A stretch of DNA of 64,000 nt, taken from assembly GCA_021780695.1 (NCBI GenBank), contig JAJXYD010000022.1, positions 90,240-154,239 of the forward strand, read 5' to 3'. Of this stretch, positions 18,408-27,790 are shown one piece after another. Below the pieces are notes generated by a model. It was not told where the DNA came from and did not search any database. It saw only the letters and a program-made list of their open reading frames with translations. Numbering within the stretch: position 1 is the stretch's first letter; the number at the start of each line of letters is the position of its first letter. Origin of the DNA: Deltaproteobacteria bacterium (GTDB taxonomy: Bacteria > Desulfobacterota > Syntrophobacteria > Syntrophobacterales > Syntrophobacteraceae). Both the position numbers and the translations under genes were made by a program.

Positions 18408-19277
18408 CTAGTGAGGCTCTTTTCCGGAAGCGACCTCGGAAGCCTCTGTGCCGGGCCTGCGGATGCGCACCCTGTCGATCTTTCTGCTGGTAGCCGCCTC
18501 TATTAAGAACTCCATGCCCTCATAGATAACCTTTTCGTTAACCTCGGGCACTTTTCCGATCAGGCTGATAATGAAGCCGCCAACGGATTCGAAATCCCCC
18601 TCGGGCAAATCCACTTCTAAAAAATCTTCAAGCTTTTCGACATCGAGGCGAGCATTCACACTGATAGAACCATCCTCGTGCTCGACGATAAATTTTTGTT
18701 CCGCGTCGTATTCGTCCATAACCTCGCCAATGATCTCCTCTATAATGTCTTCGAGAGTAAGAATTCCAGCCGTCCCGCCATACTCATCGATCACGATGGC
18801 CATGTGAGATTGGTTGTCTCTAAAATCTTTTAAGACTTCGCTGATTTTTTTCGTCTCGGGGATAAAATAGGGAGGCCGCACGATATCGCGAATGGCCATA
18901 TCGTCCGAATGCCAGAATGCAAGGAGGTCCTTTGCGTGCAGCGTCCCGATAATATTGTCGATACTGTCCTGGAAGATCGGAATTCTCGAGTGACCGCTCT
19001 CCAGGATTATCTTGATAATTTCGGAGAGTTTGGTATCGGCCTCCGCATAAACGGTATCGGTACGCGGAACCATAATCTCCCTGGCTATAGTGTCTCGAAA
19101 GGAAAAAATCCCCTGGATCATTTCCCCTTCATCCTCGGAGATCAGCCCGCGCTGCTCCCCTTCGTCAATCAACTGCTGTATCTCTTTTTCGACGTCATCG
19201 GCGTTTTCAACACCGGCAAGGCGTCGGAAGCACATTCTTAGCCAATTTTGAATTCCTTTGGCTGTCGGATCTTCCAA
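18408..19277 (-). CDS. corC: CorC/HlyC-type CBS-domain protein
   Basis: 289 residues: an N-terminal helix region, two CBS domains (IMVPRTDTVYAEAD... and VRPPYFIPETKK... with AIVIDEYGGTAGILTLEDI), and a C-terminal CorC_HlyC domain (DGSISVNARLDVEKLEDFL, ESVGGFIISLIGKVP). It lacks the DUF21 membrane part, as in E. coli YbeX/CorC. The family is linked to magnesium/cobalt efflux and cytosolic CBS nucleotide sensing. The start is TTG at 19277 with AAGGAAAGAG upstream; an ATG 14 codons in would cut the conserved N-terminus. First gene of corC-lnt-prfB. Confidence 0.9.
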   Translation of the reverse strand: MEDPTAKGIQNWLRMCFRRLAGVENADDVEKEIQQLIDEGEQRGLISEDEGEMIQGIFSFRDTIAREIMVPRTDTVYAEADTKLSEIIKIILESGHSRIPIFQDSIDNIIGTLHAKDLLAFWHSDDMAIRDIVRPPYFIPETKKISEVLKDFRDNQSHMAIVIDEYGGTAGILTLEDIIEEIIGEVMDEYDAEQKFIVEHEDGSISVNARLDVEKLEDFLEVDLPEGDFESVGGFIISLIGKVPEVNEKVIYEGMEFLIEAATSRKIDRVRIRRPGTEASEVASGKEPH

Positions 19278-19578
19278 TTTTTGTTCTCTTTCCTTCCAAG
19301 GACCAAACCACAGGCAAATGAATGCCCCGTTGCAACCGATCCCGAACGTAAGACCACGTAAATCTGAAGTATGCTACCCTCATGTCTGCCAGAAACAAAC
19401 GTGGCTTCGGGTAAACTCAAGTCTAACAAGCAGCTCATTTGTTGTCCACGAAAAATTGGACGAAAAACCGGCATCCTCTTGATAACGGCAAGCGGTTGTG
19501 GTTTTATAAATATTTTTCGTTTCCTTCGGATCAGGGAATTTTTTTTGGCCTGCCCGACAACCACGGGATTTATTAAAA
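19278..19578. other. intergenic region between corC and aguA
   Basis: 301 bp between divergent genes, presumably with both promoters. I see no convincing -35/-10 pair, operator or small gene. Frames of 70-110 codons here lack ribosome-binding sites and overlap the corC start. Confidence 0.5.
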
Positions 19579-20607
19579 ATGGAAAATAGACGCAGATTAC
19601 CCGCCGAGTGGGAAGAACAGGACAGCGTGCTGATGGCGTGGCCTCACGAAAACACCGAGTGGGTCAATCTCGAAGCAGTCCAGGATGTCACTATGGAGAT
19701 CGCTCGTGCAATCACGGATTTCCAGCACCTTCTGATGGCCGCCCCGGACGTCGAAAAGACCCGGGACCGCATGGCCCGGGCAAACGTATCCATGGAACGC
19801 GTCCATCTTTTCGAGATCGACACAGACGATACCTGGGCAAGGGATTTTGGTCCCATTACCATCTTCGATGCGGGCAGACCGATTTTGCTCGATTTCATCT
19901 TCAATGGGTGGGGCTTAAAATTCAGGGCGGCCCTGGATAACCAGATAACCCGAAAGCTTGCCGCGCTGGGCGCTTTTGGAAAAACAACCCTGGATACCCA
20001 AGGGATCGTGCTGGAAGGCGGGAGCATCGAATCCGACGGCCAGGGGACAATTCTTACCACCTCCGAGTGCCTTCTCAGCCCGAACCGAAATCCCCATCTA
20101 TCGCGAAGCGGTGTGGAACGGTTCCTCGGCGATACGTTTGGCGCAAAACGCGTGCTCTGGATAGAAAAAGGAGGTATCGCCGGAGATGACACCGACTCTC
20201 ACGTGGATACGCTCGCAAGGTTTTGCCCAAATGAGGTAATTGTCTTCACAGCCTGCGACGATCCAACCGATGTCCACTACGGCCCGCTAGGCGCCATGGC
20301 AGAGGAGCTCCGCACCTTTCGCACCATCGACGGAAGGCCCTACCGACTCCTTGCCCTGCCATTGCCAAATCCTGTCTATGACGAAGACGGCCGAAGGCTC
20401 CCCGCAACCTATGCAAACTTTCTTGTCATAAACGGCGCGGTACTCGTCCCCCTATACGGCACTCCCAAGGACTACACAGCCATGCAGACCATAGGAGAGG
20501 CATTCCCGGGCCGGAAAACAATCGGCATTCAGTGCCTTCCTCTCCTTACCGGCAACGGCTCGCTTCATTGCATTACCATGCAATTGCCCAAAGGAGCAAG
20601 GGGATGA
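19579..20607 (+). CDS. aguA: agmatine deiminase
   Basis: 342 residues. MENRRRLPAEWEEQDSVLMAWPHE is the family start (trimmed here), with TWARDFGPITIF, LEGGSIESDGQGTIL, GGIAGDDTDSHVDT and the catalytic Cys331 in GNGSLHCITMQ. These are the guanidine-modifying fold residues of the PAD_porph family. The enzyme turns agmatine into N-carbamoylputrescine and ammonia in the cytosol. It overlaps aguB by ATGA, so the two steps from agmatine to putrescine are translationally coupled. Confidence 0.95.
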   Translation: MENRRRLPAEWEEQDSVLMAWPHENTEWVNLEAVQDVTMEIARAITDFQHLLMAAPDVEKTRDRMARANVSMERVHLFEIDTDDTWARDFGPITIFDAGRPILLDFIFNGWGLKFRAALDNQITRKLAALGAFGKTTLDTQGIVLEGGSIESDGQGTILTTSECLLSPNRNPHLSRSGVERFLGDTFGAKRVLWIEKGGIAGDDTDSHVDTLARFCPNEVIVFTACDDPTDVHYGPLGAMAEELRTFRTIDGRPYRLLALPLPNPVYDEDGRRLPATYANFLVINGAVLVPLYGTPKDYTAMQTIGEAFPGRKTIGIQCLPLLTGNGSLHCITMQLPKGARG

Positions 20608-21488
20608 AAAAACTGATTGCAGGGCTTGTCCAGCAGAGTTGCACGACCGATCGGGCCGCAAATATCCAAAAGAGCGCCACAGCCATTAGAAAGGCCGCTT
20701 CGAGGGGCGCGGAACTTGTGCTGTTGCAGGAACTGCACGCGGGTCCTTACTTTTGCCAGTCGGAAAACCTTGAGCACTTCGATCTGGCAGAGACTATCCC
20801 CGGACCCTCCAGCGAGGCTTTTGCCTCCCTTGCAGCGGAGCTAAAAATTGTGATCGTCGCCTCATTTTTTGAACTGCGCACCCCGGGCCTCTACCACAAC
20901 ACGGCGGTGGTTTTCGAAAAAGACGGTTCGATAGCCGGCCTATACCGCAAGATGCACATTCCAGACGATCCGGGCTTCTATGAAAAATACTACTTTACTC
21001 CCGGCGACCTTGGTTTTAACCCGATTTGCACCTCTGTCGGCAAACTCGGAGTACTCGTGTGCTGGGACCAGTGGTTTCCCGAAGCCGCGAGGCTTATGGC
21101 GCTTTCAGGAGCCCAGCTGCTTTTATATCCAACCGCTATCGGCTGGGGCACCGGCGAACCCGATTCGGAACGCTCACTCATGCTGGATGCCTGGACCACT
21201 ATCCAGAGGTCTCATGCTATCGCAAACGGCCTTCCGCTGATCTGCGCAAACAGGGTGGGCTTCGAACCCGAAGGGCAAAACTCAGACAAAGGTCTCATTT
21301 TTTGGGGCAACAGTTTTATTGCCGGTCCCCAGGGAGAATTTTTGGCCAAAGCTGGCGGGCAGGCCGACGAGGTGCTGATTGCCCCAATCGATATAGCGAG
21401 GACTCAAACAGTGCGGCGCAATTGGCCGTTTCTTAGAGACCGTAGGGTTGACGCCTACGGAGATCTGTTGCGCCTATACCGCGACTAG
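20604..21488 (+). CDS. aguB: N-carbamoylputrescine amidase
   Basis: 294 residues from ATG 20604, which overlaps the aguA stop and has AAGGAGCAAGGGG upstream; a longer frame from 20532 lies within aguA and is not needed. It is a carbon-nitrogen hydrolase with the Glu-Lys-Cys triad: Glu in LLQELHAGPYF, Lys in YRKMHIPDDPGFYEKYYF and Cys153 in LVCWDQWFPEAAR. WGNSFIAGPQG near the end is also typical of AguB. It releases putrescine, CO2 and ammonia from N-carbamoylputrescine. Confidence 0.95.
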   Translation: MKKLIAGLVQQSCTTDRAANIQKSATAIRKAASRGAELVLLQELHAGPYFCQSENLEHFDLAETIPGPSSEAFASLAAELKIVIVASFFELRTPGLYHNTAVVFEKDGSIAGLYRKMHIPDDPGFYEKYYFTPGDLGFNPICTSVGKLGVLVCWDQWFPEAARLMALSGAQLLLYPTAIGWGTGEPDSERSLMLDAWTTIQRSHAIANGLPLICANRVGFEPEGQNSDKGLIFWGNSFIAGPQGEFLAKAGGQADEVLIAPIDIARTQTVRRNWPFLRDRRVDAYGDLLRLYRD

Positions 21489-21555
21489 GAGAAAACAAAA
21501 AAGGAGGTCAAAAGCCTCACGGCCCTTTTCCTCCCATGCCTTTTTTCTATTACCC

Positions 21556-21582
21556 AAAAGGGGCCGCCAGCCGGCCCCTTTT
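21556..21582. terminator. bidirectional terminator between aguB and speD
   Basis: AAAAGGGGCCG (21556-21566) pairs with CGGCCCCTTTT (21572-21582) around a 5-nt loop. Flanking A and T runs suit both the plus-strand aguB and the minus-strand speD, whose stop lies 19 bp beyond. Confidence 0.85.
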
Positions 21583-21600
21583 ATAAACCTGCAACACTCT

Positions 21601-22041
21601 CTAGTGCCGCTGCCGCAGCATTCTGTCCATTCGCACCACCTGGGCCGATTCTCCAATAGTATTGGGAAACTCCTGCCCCCGGTCCATGACCTTGGCCTCA
21701 TACTTTTTTATGTCGAAGTAGCTCTTTATGGTCTCAACGGCCACATCGGTGTCAAAAGGCTTGCAGGAAAACATATCGATACTTAGATACTGCTTGTCGG
21801 GAAACGTATGTATACTGATATGGCTTTCGGCGATAAGGACAAAACCCGATACCCCCCAATCTTCCGGCACAACCCCGTTGTAGCGGAAAACATACGGCGG
21901 CATGATTTTTGTCATGTCCATTTGAGCAGGATAGTTGTCAAGGAAATTGTAGATCTTGCTAATGTCTTGCAGCGAGCCGGTATCGCAGCCATAACCATCT
22001 AACATCAAATGGACCCCGAAACCGAATTCAGGTTTGCCCAT
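21601..22041 (-). CDS. speD: S-adenosylmethionine decarboxylase proenzyme
   Basis: 146 residues from ATG 22041; a GTG at 22050 overlaps the ribosome-binding site GGGGAGG, which is spaced 8 nt from the ATG, so the ATG is preferred. It contains the self-cleavage site in AESHISIHTFP (Ser73 becomes the pyruvoyl cofactor) and the Cys in SIDMFSCKPF. It makes decarboxylated SAM, the aminopropyl donor for spermidine. With the convergent aguA-aguB the window gives two of the inputs for spermidine synthesis; speE is not here. Confidence 0.94.
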   Translation of the reverse strand: MGKPEFGFGVHLMLDGYGCDTGSLQDISKIYNFLDNYPAQMDMTKIMPPYVFRYNGVVPEDWGVSGFVLIAESHISIHTFPDKQYLSIDMFSCKPFDTDVAVETIKSYFDIKKYEAKVMDRGQEFPNTIGESAQVVRMDRMLRQRH

Positions 22042-22098
22042 AGTAGCCACCTCCCCTTCTGAGAACTCGAAGTTCCCTATACAAATAATTGGCCTAAA

Positions 22099-22341
22099 CT
22101 ATTTGCCGCCCATTGCCGGAGATGCTACCGTGAGCACTTCTAAAAACGCCGTCTGGGTAGTGGCGTCCTCAGCCATCCTGAGGATGGGGCTCAGCTCTGC
22201 CAGATTTGAGAGCGGACTTAATGCCACATCATATAGTGCTCTCGCACATGAGTTAACGCCAAAAATGGAGCTGCCCGGACCTGCCGCCGCATAAGCCGCA
22301 AGTTTAAACACATTTCCGGCCAATCTCCACACAAAAGCCAT
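22099..22341 (-). CDS. possible small protein upstream of speD (80 aa)
   Basis: An 80-codon frame starting ATG, 57 bp before speD on the same strand. The product has an amphipathic N-terminus (MAFVWRLAGNVFKLAAYAAAG) and a coherent, Ala- and Leu-rich composition that looks protein-like. No ribosome-binding site stands before the ATG, and an in-frame TAG lies close upstream. I do not recognise it. If real, it may be co-transcribed with speD. Confidence 0.4.
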   Translation of the reverse strand: MAFVWRLAGNVFKLAAYAAAGPGSSIFGVNSCARALYDVALSPLSNLAELSPILRMAEDATTQTAFLEVLTVASPAMGGK

Positions 22342-22480
22342 GCGCAGTGAGCGCCATGGCTAAATCCAAGAATTTTCATCACTTATTGCAAGGCAACCAC
22401 TACCTTCGCAGTCAGCCCTATATAAAGTACACTCCCTGGGGTGTCAAGAGTTTAATTCCAACAACCCGATTTTTTACCGC

Positions 22481-23410
22481 TCAGCACTCTCCGATCGAGT
22501 CCGGATCGAGGTGAACGTGATCCTTGCCGTGCTCTTTTTTTTTGGCGGCATAGACTGCATTATCGGCGCGCTGAATCATGTCCTGGATATCCTGATCCAT
22601 TGCACCGGATTTTGCGATAAACTTGGCAATACCGATGGAAAGACCCGCAGGGGCAAGTTTTAGAAGGTCAAAGCTCCAGCAGATGCGCTCGGCAACGCCT
22701 CTTGCCTGATCGGCGGGCAGGTGCGGCAACATCATTATGAACTCATCTCCGCCGTAGCGATAAACGCTGTCAACATTTTCCCGGCTGGAATTAGTCAAAA
22801 GATGGGCCACATTAATGAGGAGCCCATCGCCGGCCTGATGGCCGTTCATGTCATTAAATTTTTTGAAATTATCTATGTCCATGAAGAAAAGAAACAACGT
22901 GTGCCGATAGCGCTGGGCCCGGATGGCTTCTTTTCTGGCATTTTCCTCAAACGAGCGTCGATTATAAAGTGAGGTCAAGGGGTCGCGCACAGCGAGTCTT
23001 TCGAGCTGCTCGCGCAAGCTCCTCTCTCTTATAAGCCTGTTGAGCTTGGCCTGAAGTTCGTTTAGCGAAAACGGTTTAGTAATGAAATCCGCGGCTCCGG
23101 CTTCAACGACTTCGGTATACTTATATTTCATCAAATGGCCGGTAACCGCAATTATATCGATTTGAGGATAATCGCCCGTAATGTATTCGATAAGCCCCAT
23201 CCCATCCATGCGGGGCATATCCATATCGGTAATAACGATACTGAAGCCTTGACCTTGCATTTTCTCGATAGCCGCCCAACCGTCCAAAGCACTCTCGACA
23301 TTGTGCCCCCAGGCTGTCAAAGCATCACAGAGAATCTCGCAGGACTGCGGCTCGTCATCAACCACGAGGATTTTCTGAGAGGCAACCGTGCACTGTTTAT
23401 CCGAATTCAT
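22481..23410 (-). CDS. response regulator with GGDEF output (diguanylate cyclase)
   Basis: 309 residues: a REC domain (residues 13-130; acidic pair in VVDDEPQSCEIL, phospho-acceptor Asp in VITDMDMPRMDGM, Lys in ITKPFS) and a GGDEF domain from about 145 with DPLTSLYNRRSFEE and YRYGGDEFIMM. The intact GGDEF and surrounding motifs predict c-di-GMP synthesis. The inhibitory RxxD site upstream of GGDEF reads ENVD, so product inhibition at the usual I-site is probably lost. No cognate kinase is adjacent. A PilZ protein at 52345 is a possible effector elsewhere in the window. Confidence 0.93.
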   Translation of the reverse strand: MNSDKQCTVASQKILVVDDEPQSCEILCDALTAWGHNVESALDGWAAIEKMQGQGFSIVITDMDMPRMDGMGLIEYITGDYPQIDIIAVTGHLMKYKYTEVVEAGAADFITKPFSLNELQAKLNRLIRERSLREQLERLAVRDPLTSLYNRRSFEENARKEAIRAQRYRHTLFLFFMDIDNFKKFNDMNGHQAGDGLLINVAHLLTNSSRENVDSVYRYGGDEFIMMLPHLPADQARGVAERICWSFDLLKLAPAGLSIGIAKFIAKSGAMDQDIQDMIQRADNAVYAAKKKEHGKDHVHLDPDSIGEC

Positions 23411-23606
23411 CCACCACCCCTGGCGCCATCAAGATGGACCGCCCAAAGTAGAAGCCACCAAATCTCTTGACTCCTCTCCGATAACAGCCTATAGGCAATT
23501 TTAAACCGGCCATCTTACAGCAAGGTAGAGCAACTGGACAATTTTGACAAATATTTTTCCATTCCAGCCCGCCCTACTTTAGGGATTTCTATTTTGGAGG
23601 ATTTCA

Positions 23607-24458
23607 ATGCGCTACATAGCGATAATATATAAGCGCATGAGGCCTGAAGCGGCCAGGCTTTCCCACCAGCTCAAGGAATGGTTCCAAAAACGAGATATTG
23701 AAGTCTTTATCAGAGAAAACATCGATAATTCGGGAATAAGCTGCACCTATGATAAAATCGACATCCCCGCTCAAACCGAAGCTGTCGTGGTTGTTGGGGG
23801 GGATGGAACCTTCCTTAGTGTCGCACGTTTTATAGAAGAAAGACCTATTCCGATCATAGGGGTCAACCTTGGGGGACTGGGGTTTCTCACCGAGATCAAC
23901 GCGGAATCATGTTTTTCGGAATTTGAAAAGATTTTAGCCGGAAATTTTGAAATCGAGCAGAGAATGGCCCTGAGGGTATCCGTAAAGCGTGAGGGCAAAG
24001 TGATCTTTAGCCATCGCGTCCTAAACGACGCAGTGATCAACAAAGGAGCGCTCGCACGCATAGTCGATCTGCATGCCTCTATTAACGACCATTTCCTGAC
24101 TCATTTTAGGGGCGACGGCCTCATCATCTGCACTCCCACTGGCTCTACCGCTTACAATATCTCTGCAGGTGGGCCGATCATTTTTCCTACCGCCAAGGTT
24201 ATTGTCCTTACGCCCATTTGCCCCTTTACCCTTACCAACAGACCGATAGTTTTTCCCGCGGAAGTCACCGTCATGGTTGAAATCGCAGAACCGGGCGCAG
24301 ACGTTACCCTCACCTGCGACGGCCAGGTGGGATGTCCGATAAGCGACTTTGACCAGGTGGTGGTGACAGCGGCCTCCACGCCGCTGGGCTTTATAAGAGC
24401 GCCCGGCATCAACCATTTTGAAATCTTGCGATCTAAACTCAAATGGGGACAGCAATAA
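23607..24458 (+). CDS. nadK: NAD kinase
   Basis: 283 residues. The nucleotide-binding GGDGTFLS lies at 64-71, followed by LGGLGFLTEI, LNDAVI, the catalytic stretch GDGLIICTPTGSTAYNISAGGPI and the C-terminal TCDGQVG. ATG at 23607 is preceded by GGAGGATTTCA. It makes NADP from NAD and ATP (or polyphosphate) in the cytosol. It stands alone between the minus-strand GGDEF gene and a convergent VWA gene. Confidence 0.95.
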   Translation: MRYIAIIYKRMRPEAARLSHQLKEWFQKRDIEVFIRENIDNSGISCTYDKIDIPAQTEAVVVVGGDGTFLSVARFIEERPIPIIGVNLGGLGFLTEINAESCFSEFEKILAGNFEIEQRMALRVSVKREGKVIFSHRVLNDAVINKGALARIVDLHASINDHFLTHFRGDGLIICTPTGSTAYNISAGGPIIFPTAKVIVLTPICPFTLTNRPIVFPAEVTVMVEIAEPGADVTLTCDGQVGCPISDFDQVVVTAASTPLGFIRAPGINHFEILRSKLKWGQQ

Positions 24459-24531
24459 GGGAAAAGTTAGTGGACCGGTAAGCGGAAAACACTTTTTGCA
24501 ACTCTTATCACACCGATTTGCCGACTTTTAT

Positions 24532-25722
24532 TCACCGACCCTTACCAAGTATTTGAACAGCGTTTTTAATACCCGCCAAGGTCAGATCTTCCATTGGGAA
24601 AACGCGGCCGATCTGCGTAATCGTGCTGCTTTCACCCGGCCAATATTGCCGCGCAATGGGGTTTAGCCAGACGCTTGCGGGAAAGGCGGCCTTTAACTGT
24701 TTTAGCCACTCGATGCCCGGCCTTCTGTCCTCGCTGTAGAAGTAGAGCGATCCATTTGCGGCCATCAACTCCGATGGCGCCATATTGGCGTCGCCAATTA
24801 TTATGAGATGCGTATCCGCACCGCGCGAGATGAGGTTTTCCCACGGTACGGCTGCGGTGCGCGCCATATCCTCGAAGACTGTCCCATAGAGGCAGTTATG
24901 GAAATAGTAGTACTTAAAGTCCTTAAACTTATCCCTCATTTTGCCAAACACATACTTTACCAGTTCAAGGTAGGGCTCCATTGAATAGCCGCCGTTATCG
25001 ATGAGCACCACAAGTTTTAACCGGTCTCTTAGCTCCCGGGTAAAGACCAGCTCAATTTCGCCCCCGTTTTTAGCGGTTCGATAAATGGTTTCATCGATTT
25101 CAAGCTCCGTTTCGGGTCCGGCAGGTTTGAGATTTTTTAGAGCAGCCAGAGCCTGGCCCACATTGCTGCCCGCAAGCCGCGATTTTCCACTGTAATTGAT
25201 ATAGTTTCTTCTGTCGATGACCTTCTGGGCCGTACCGTGAAGCCCTTTGCCGTAAACCCTTACTCCTCCGCCCACTGATCCCGAATGTCCAAACGGCGAT
25301 CTACCCCCTGTGCCGATCCACCTGTTGCCCCCGTGATGTTCGCTTTCCTGCTTCAAAAGAGTTTCCCAAAACCGCTTGAGTAGATCCTCGAGTTCAAATG
25401 TTCGCAGTTCATCAAGGGAAATAGCACCTTTTGCAATCTGCTCGCGCAGCCACTCCTCGAAGGGTTTTCCTGCAAAGGTCTCTTCCCATTGGGGCATCTC
25501 CCAGGAGGTTTTTCCCAGGAAAAAAGCGGCAAAGACTCTCTCGAAGGTATCGTAGTGTTCGACTTTCTTAACAAAAACCAGGCGGGCCAAGAGAAAAAGC
25601 CGGTCCACATCAGGAGCCAGCCCACGGCGAATACCGTCGTAGAACTCCAAAACGTAGCGAACGCTAACGGGAATTTCGGCCTTGCGCAATTGTTCAATAA
25701 ACGAGAGCACCTTACCCCCCAA
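24532..25722 (-). CDS. CoxE-like VWA-domain protein, partner of MoxR ATPase
   Basis: 396 residues. The N-terminal part resembles CoxE/VWA proteins (ELRTFELEDLLKRFWETLLKQ). A glycine-rich linker follows (HHGGNRWIGTGGRSPFGHSG). The VWA-like domain has LVVLIDNGGYSMEPY, a divergent MIDAS in which the DxSxS motif reads DNGGYS, typical of this subgroup. MoxR/CoxE pairs act as AAA+ chaperones for metalloenzyme maturation or envelope processes; the client is unknown. The first codon of the frame is TTG at 25722; a GTG four codons in, next to GGGGGG, is an alternative. It is 36 bp downstream of the MoxR gene. Confidence 0.88.
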   Translation of the reverse strand: MGGKVLSFIEQLRKAEIPVSVRYVLEFYDGIRRGLAPDVDRLFLLARLVFVKKVEHYDTFERVFAAFFLGKTSWEMPQWEETFAGKPFEEWLREQIAKGAISLDELRTFELEDLLKRFWETLLKQESEHHGGNRWIGTGGRSPFGHSGSVGGGVRVYGKGLHGTAQKVIDRRNYINYSGKSRLAGSNVGQALAALKNLKPAGPETELEIDETIYRTAKNGGEIELVFTRELRDRLKLVVLIDNGGYSMEPYLELVKYVFGKMRDKFKDFKYYYFHNCLYGTVFEDMARTAAVPWENLISRGADTHLIIIGDANMAPSELMAANGSLYFYSEDRRPGIEWLKQLKAAFPASVWLNPIARQYWPGESSTITQIGRVFPMEDLTLAGIKNAVQILGKGR

Positions 25723-25758
25723 CGAAAAACTTCAACAGTTCCAAAACCTTCTTCCGGT

Positions 25759-26592
25759 TTATCGCCATGGAGTCTTTTGACCAAGCCCTCTAAACTTGAG
25801 CAGATCCTGGGAGCGTTTGAGAAGGGTTCCCACATGGCGAAGCGCTCTGCCACTGCCGGGTCCTCCCTCATCCCCGCTCGTGCGTAGAGCGCCGATCCAG
25901 TCGAGCAATTCGGCTGTTGCGGGAGGTTTTTCAAATCCACCTTCGCGCAGCCGGTAGAACTCACCAAGACAGGCCTCAAGGAGTTGCGCAGGGATATCGG
26001 GATAATGGAGCCGAACGATAATGGAAATCTCCTCGGGACCCGGAAAGGGAATGTAGTGGCAAAAACAGCGGCGCAAAAACGGATCGGAGAGCTCTCGTTT
26101 TGCGTTGCTTGTAATTATTATTATAGGTTTTTGTTCGGCGGAGACTTTGTGGTTAATTTCCCGGATTATAAAGGAGCCGTCTTCAAGAACGTCAAGGAGG
26201 TTATCCTGAGTGTCCGAATCGGTCTTATCAATTTCATCGATAAGGAGCACCCTCCTGTCCTCGGCAAGAAACGACCTTCCAATGGGTCCGAAACGAAGAT
26301 AATCCCATATATCATTGACGTTTCTGCCTGACTCTCCCGATCCGAACCGCGAATCGTTCAATCTCAGCACAGCATCGTAGACATAGCAAAGTTCCTCGCC
26401 CTTAAATGTAGATTTGCAGCGCGCTTCCTCCATACTCACCCCGAAGGCCCTGGAAATTTCAAAGGCAAGTTGGGTTTTTCCGGTTCCCGCTTCTCCCATC
26501 AAAAGCAAAGGCTTTTCCATGGTAATCGCAATATTGACGATTTCTCCAAGCTCGGGGCCAAGGTAATAATTTTGTGTGCCTTCGAATTTCAT
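25759..26592 (-). CDS. MoxR-type AAA+ ATPase
   Basis: 277 residues. Walker A GEAGTGKTQLA near residue 35, Walker B VLLIDEIDKTD, sensor 1 IIITSNAKREL and an arginine-containing DPFLRRCFCHYI block. The N-terminal MKFEGTQNYYL is usual for this MoxR branch. It pairs with the CoxE-like VWA gene directly downstream. The pair probably remodels or activates a protein complex; the target is not identifiable here. ATG 26592 has GGAG about ten nucleotides upstream. Confidence 0.9.
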   Translation of the reverse strand: MKFEGTQNYYLGPELGEIVNIAITMEKPLLLMGEAGTGKTQLAFEISRAFGVSMEEARCKSTFKGEELCYVYDAVLRLNDSRFGSGESGRNVNDIWDYLRFGPIGRSFLAEDRRVLLIDEIDKTDSDTQDNLLDVLEDGSFIIREINHKVSAEQKPIIIITSNAKRELSDPFLRRCFCHYIPFPGPEEISIIVRLHYPDIPAQLLEACLGEFYRLREGGFEKPPATAELLDWIGALRTSGDEGGPGSGRALRHVGTLLKRSQDLLKFRGLGQKTPWR

Positions 26593-26732
26593 GCGAGGTT
26601 TCTCCGCTTATATGTTGTAAAGACCTTAAAAATTTTCTACGACATGGTAAATAGCAATAGAGGGAGAATAAGACAAGCTTTTCAAAAACGGAACAAACCT
26701 AGGCGGGAAGATAACGCGCGGATGTCAGGCGA

Positions 26733-27776
26733 TCACCCCTGCGCCTGTGCGGGGGTGGAACTTTTAACGTACCAGTCGATAGATTCTTCCATACCGGTTT
26801 CCACACTATAGGCAGGCCCAAAATTCAGCAATTTTTTTGCGCGCGATATGTCGGCAAGGGAATGCTGAACATCTCCCTTGCGAAAGGGGCCATAGACAGG
26901 CTCGATGGCCTCAACCTCAAATCCGCGAATCCGAAGAGTTTTCTTAATTATAGCCATTAACTCATTTAGAGAGGTTCGATTTCCGCAGGCAACATTGTAG
27001 GTCTTCGAGCAGGCTTGCGGATTATCGGCTGTCGCTGCAAGAATATTGCACTGGACCACGTCTTTTATATAGCAAAAGTCACGGCTGGTCAGGCCGTCCC
27101 CGTTAATGACAGGAGCCTCGCCCCTTATAAGGGTATCGATCCAGCGCGGAATAACGGCCGCGTAGGCGCCATCGGGGTCCTGGCGTTTTCCAAAAACGTT
27201 AAAATACCTCAAGCCGATCCAGCCAAAATCGTAGACCTTTGAAAACACACCCGCATAGACCTCGTTTATAAGCTTTGAAGCTGCATAGGGCGAAAGAGGG
27301 TTACCGATCTCCTCTTCAATTTTGGGCAACTTCGGGCTGTCTCCGTAGACCGATGAGGAACTGGCGAATACAAATCTTCGCACGCTCGAATCCCTCGCGG
27401 CTAGGAGCATATTCAAAAATCCATCCACGTTGCACGTGTTGGTCGTGACCGGATCGTCGATGGAGCGCGGCACGGAACCCAAAGCCGCCTGGTGGAGAAC
27501 ATAGTCAACCCCTGAGCATGCCCTGCGGCAGTCATCCAAATTTCGGATATCCCCCTGGATAAATTCGAACCTGTCCCTCTTAGGCCCCACTCTGTCTTTT
27601 ACATCCTCGATATTTCGGGGGTATCCGGTCATGAAATTATCAAAACCGACAACGTATTGATCGAGTTCCAGGAGAGCCTCGAGAAGGTTTGAGCCGATAA
27701 ACCCGGCCACACCCGTTACAAGCCACTTCGAGGGCTTTTCTTTCAATTGGGCGCACCTGCGTTCAAAACAGTTCAT
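26733..27776 (-). CDS. NAD-dependent sugar-nucleotide epimerase (WbpP/TviC type)
   Basis: 347 residues from ATG 27776 (GAGGGG 7 nt upstream; the GTG at 27782 overlaps this site). It is an extended short-chain dehydrogenase: [19 protein letters not shown] for NAD binding, ASSSSVYGD and YAASK for the catalytic Ser/Tyr/Lys, [20 protein letters not shown] and [11 protein letters not shown] for sugar nucleotide binding. These fit UDP-GlcNAc/UDP-GalNAc 4-epimerases of the WbpP/TviC group in surface polysaccharide synthesis. It sits 14 bp after rex, an odd partner; no other polysaccharide genes are nearby. Confidence 0.88.
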   Translation of the reverse strand: MNCFERRCAQLKEKPSKWLVTGVAGFIGSNLLEALLELDQYVVGFDNFMTGYPRNIEDVKDRVGPKRDRFEFIQGDIRNLDDCRRACSGVDYVLHQAALGSVPRSIDDPVTTNTCNVDGFLNMLLAARDSSVRRFVFASSSSVYGDSPKLPKIEEEIGNPLSPYAASKLINEVYAGVFSKVYDFGWIGLRYFNVFGKRQDPDGAYAAVIPRWIDTLIRGEAPVINGDGLTSRDFCYIKDVVQCNILAATADNPQACSKTYNVACGNRTSLNELMAIIKKTLRIRGFEVEAIEPVYGPFRKGDVQHSLADISRAKKLLNFGPAYSVETGMEESIDWYVKSSTPAQAQG

Positions 27777-27790
27777 ACTCACCCCTCAAA

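Noticed and set aside
19238..19564. 108-codon minus-strand frame overlapping the corC start
   Set aside because: Overlaps corC in another frame and has low-complexity basic composition with no motif.
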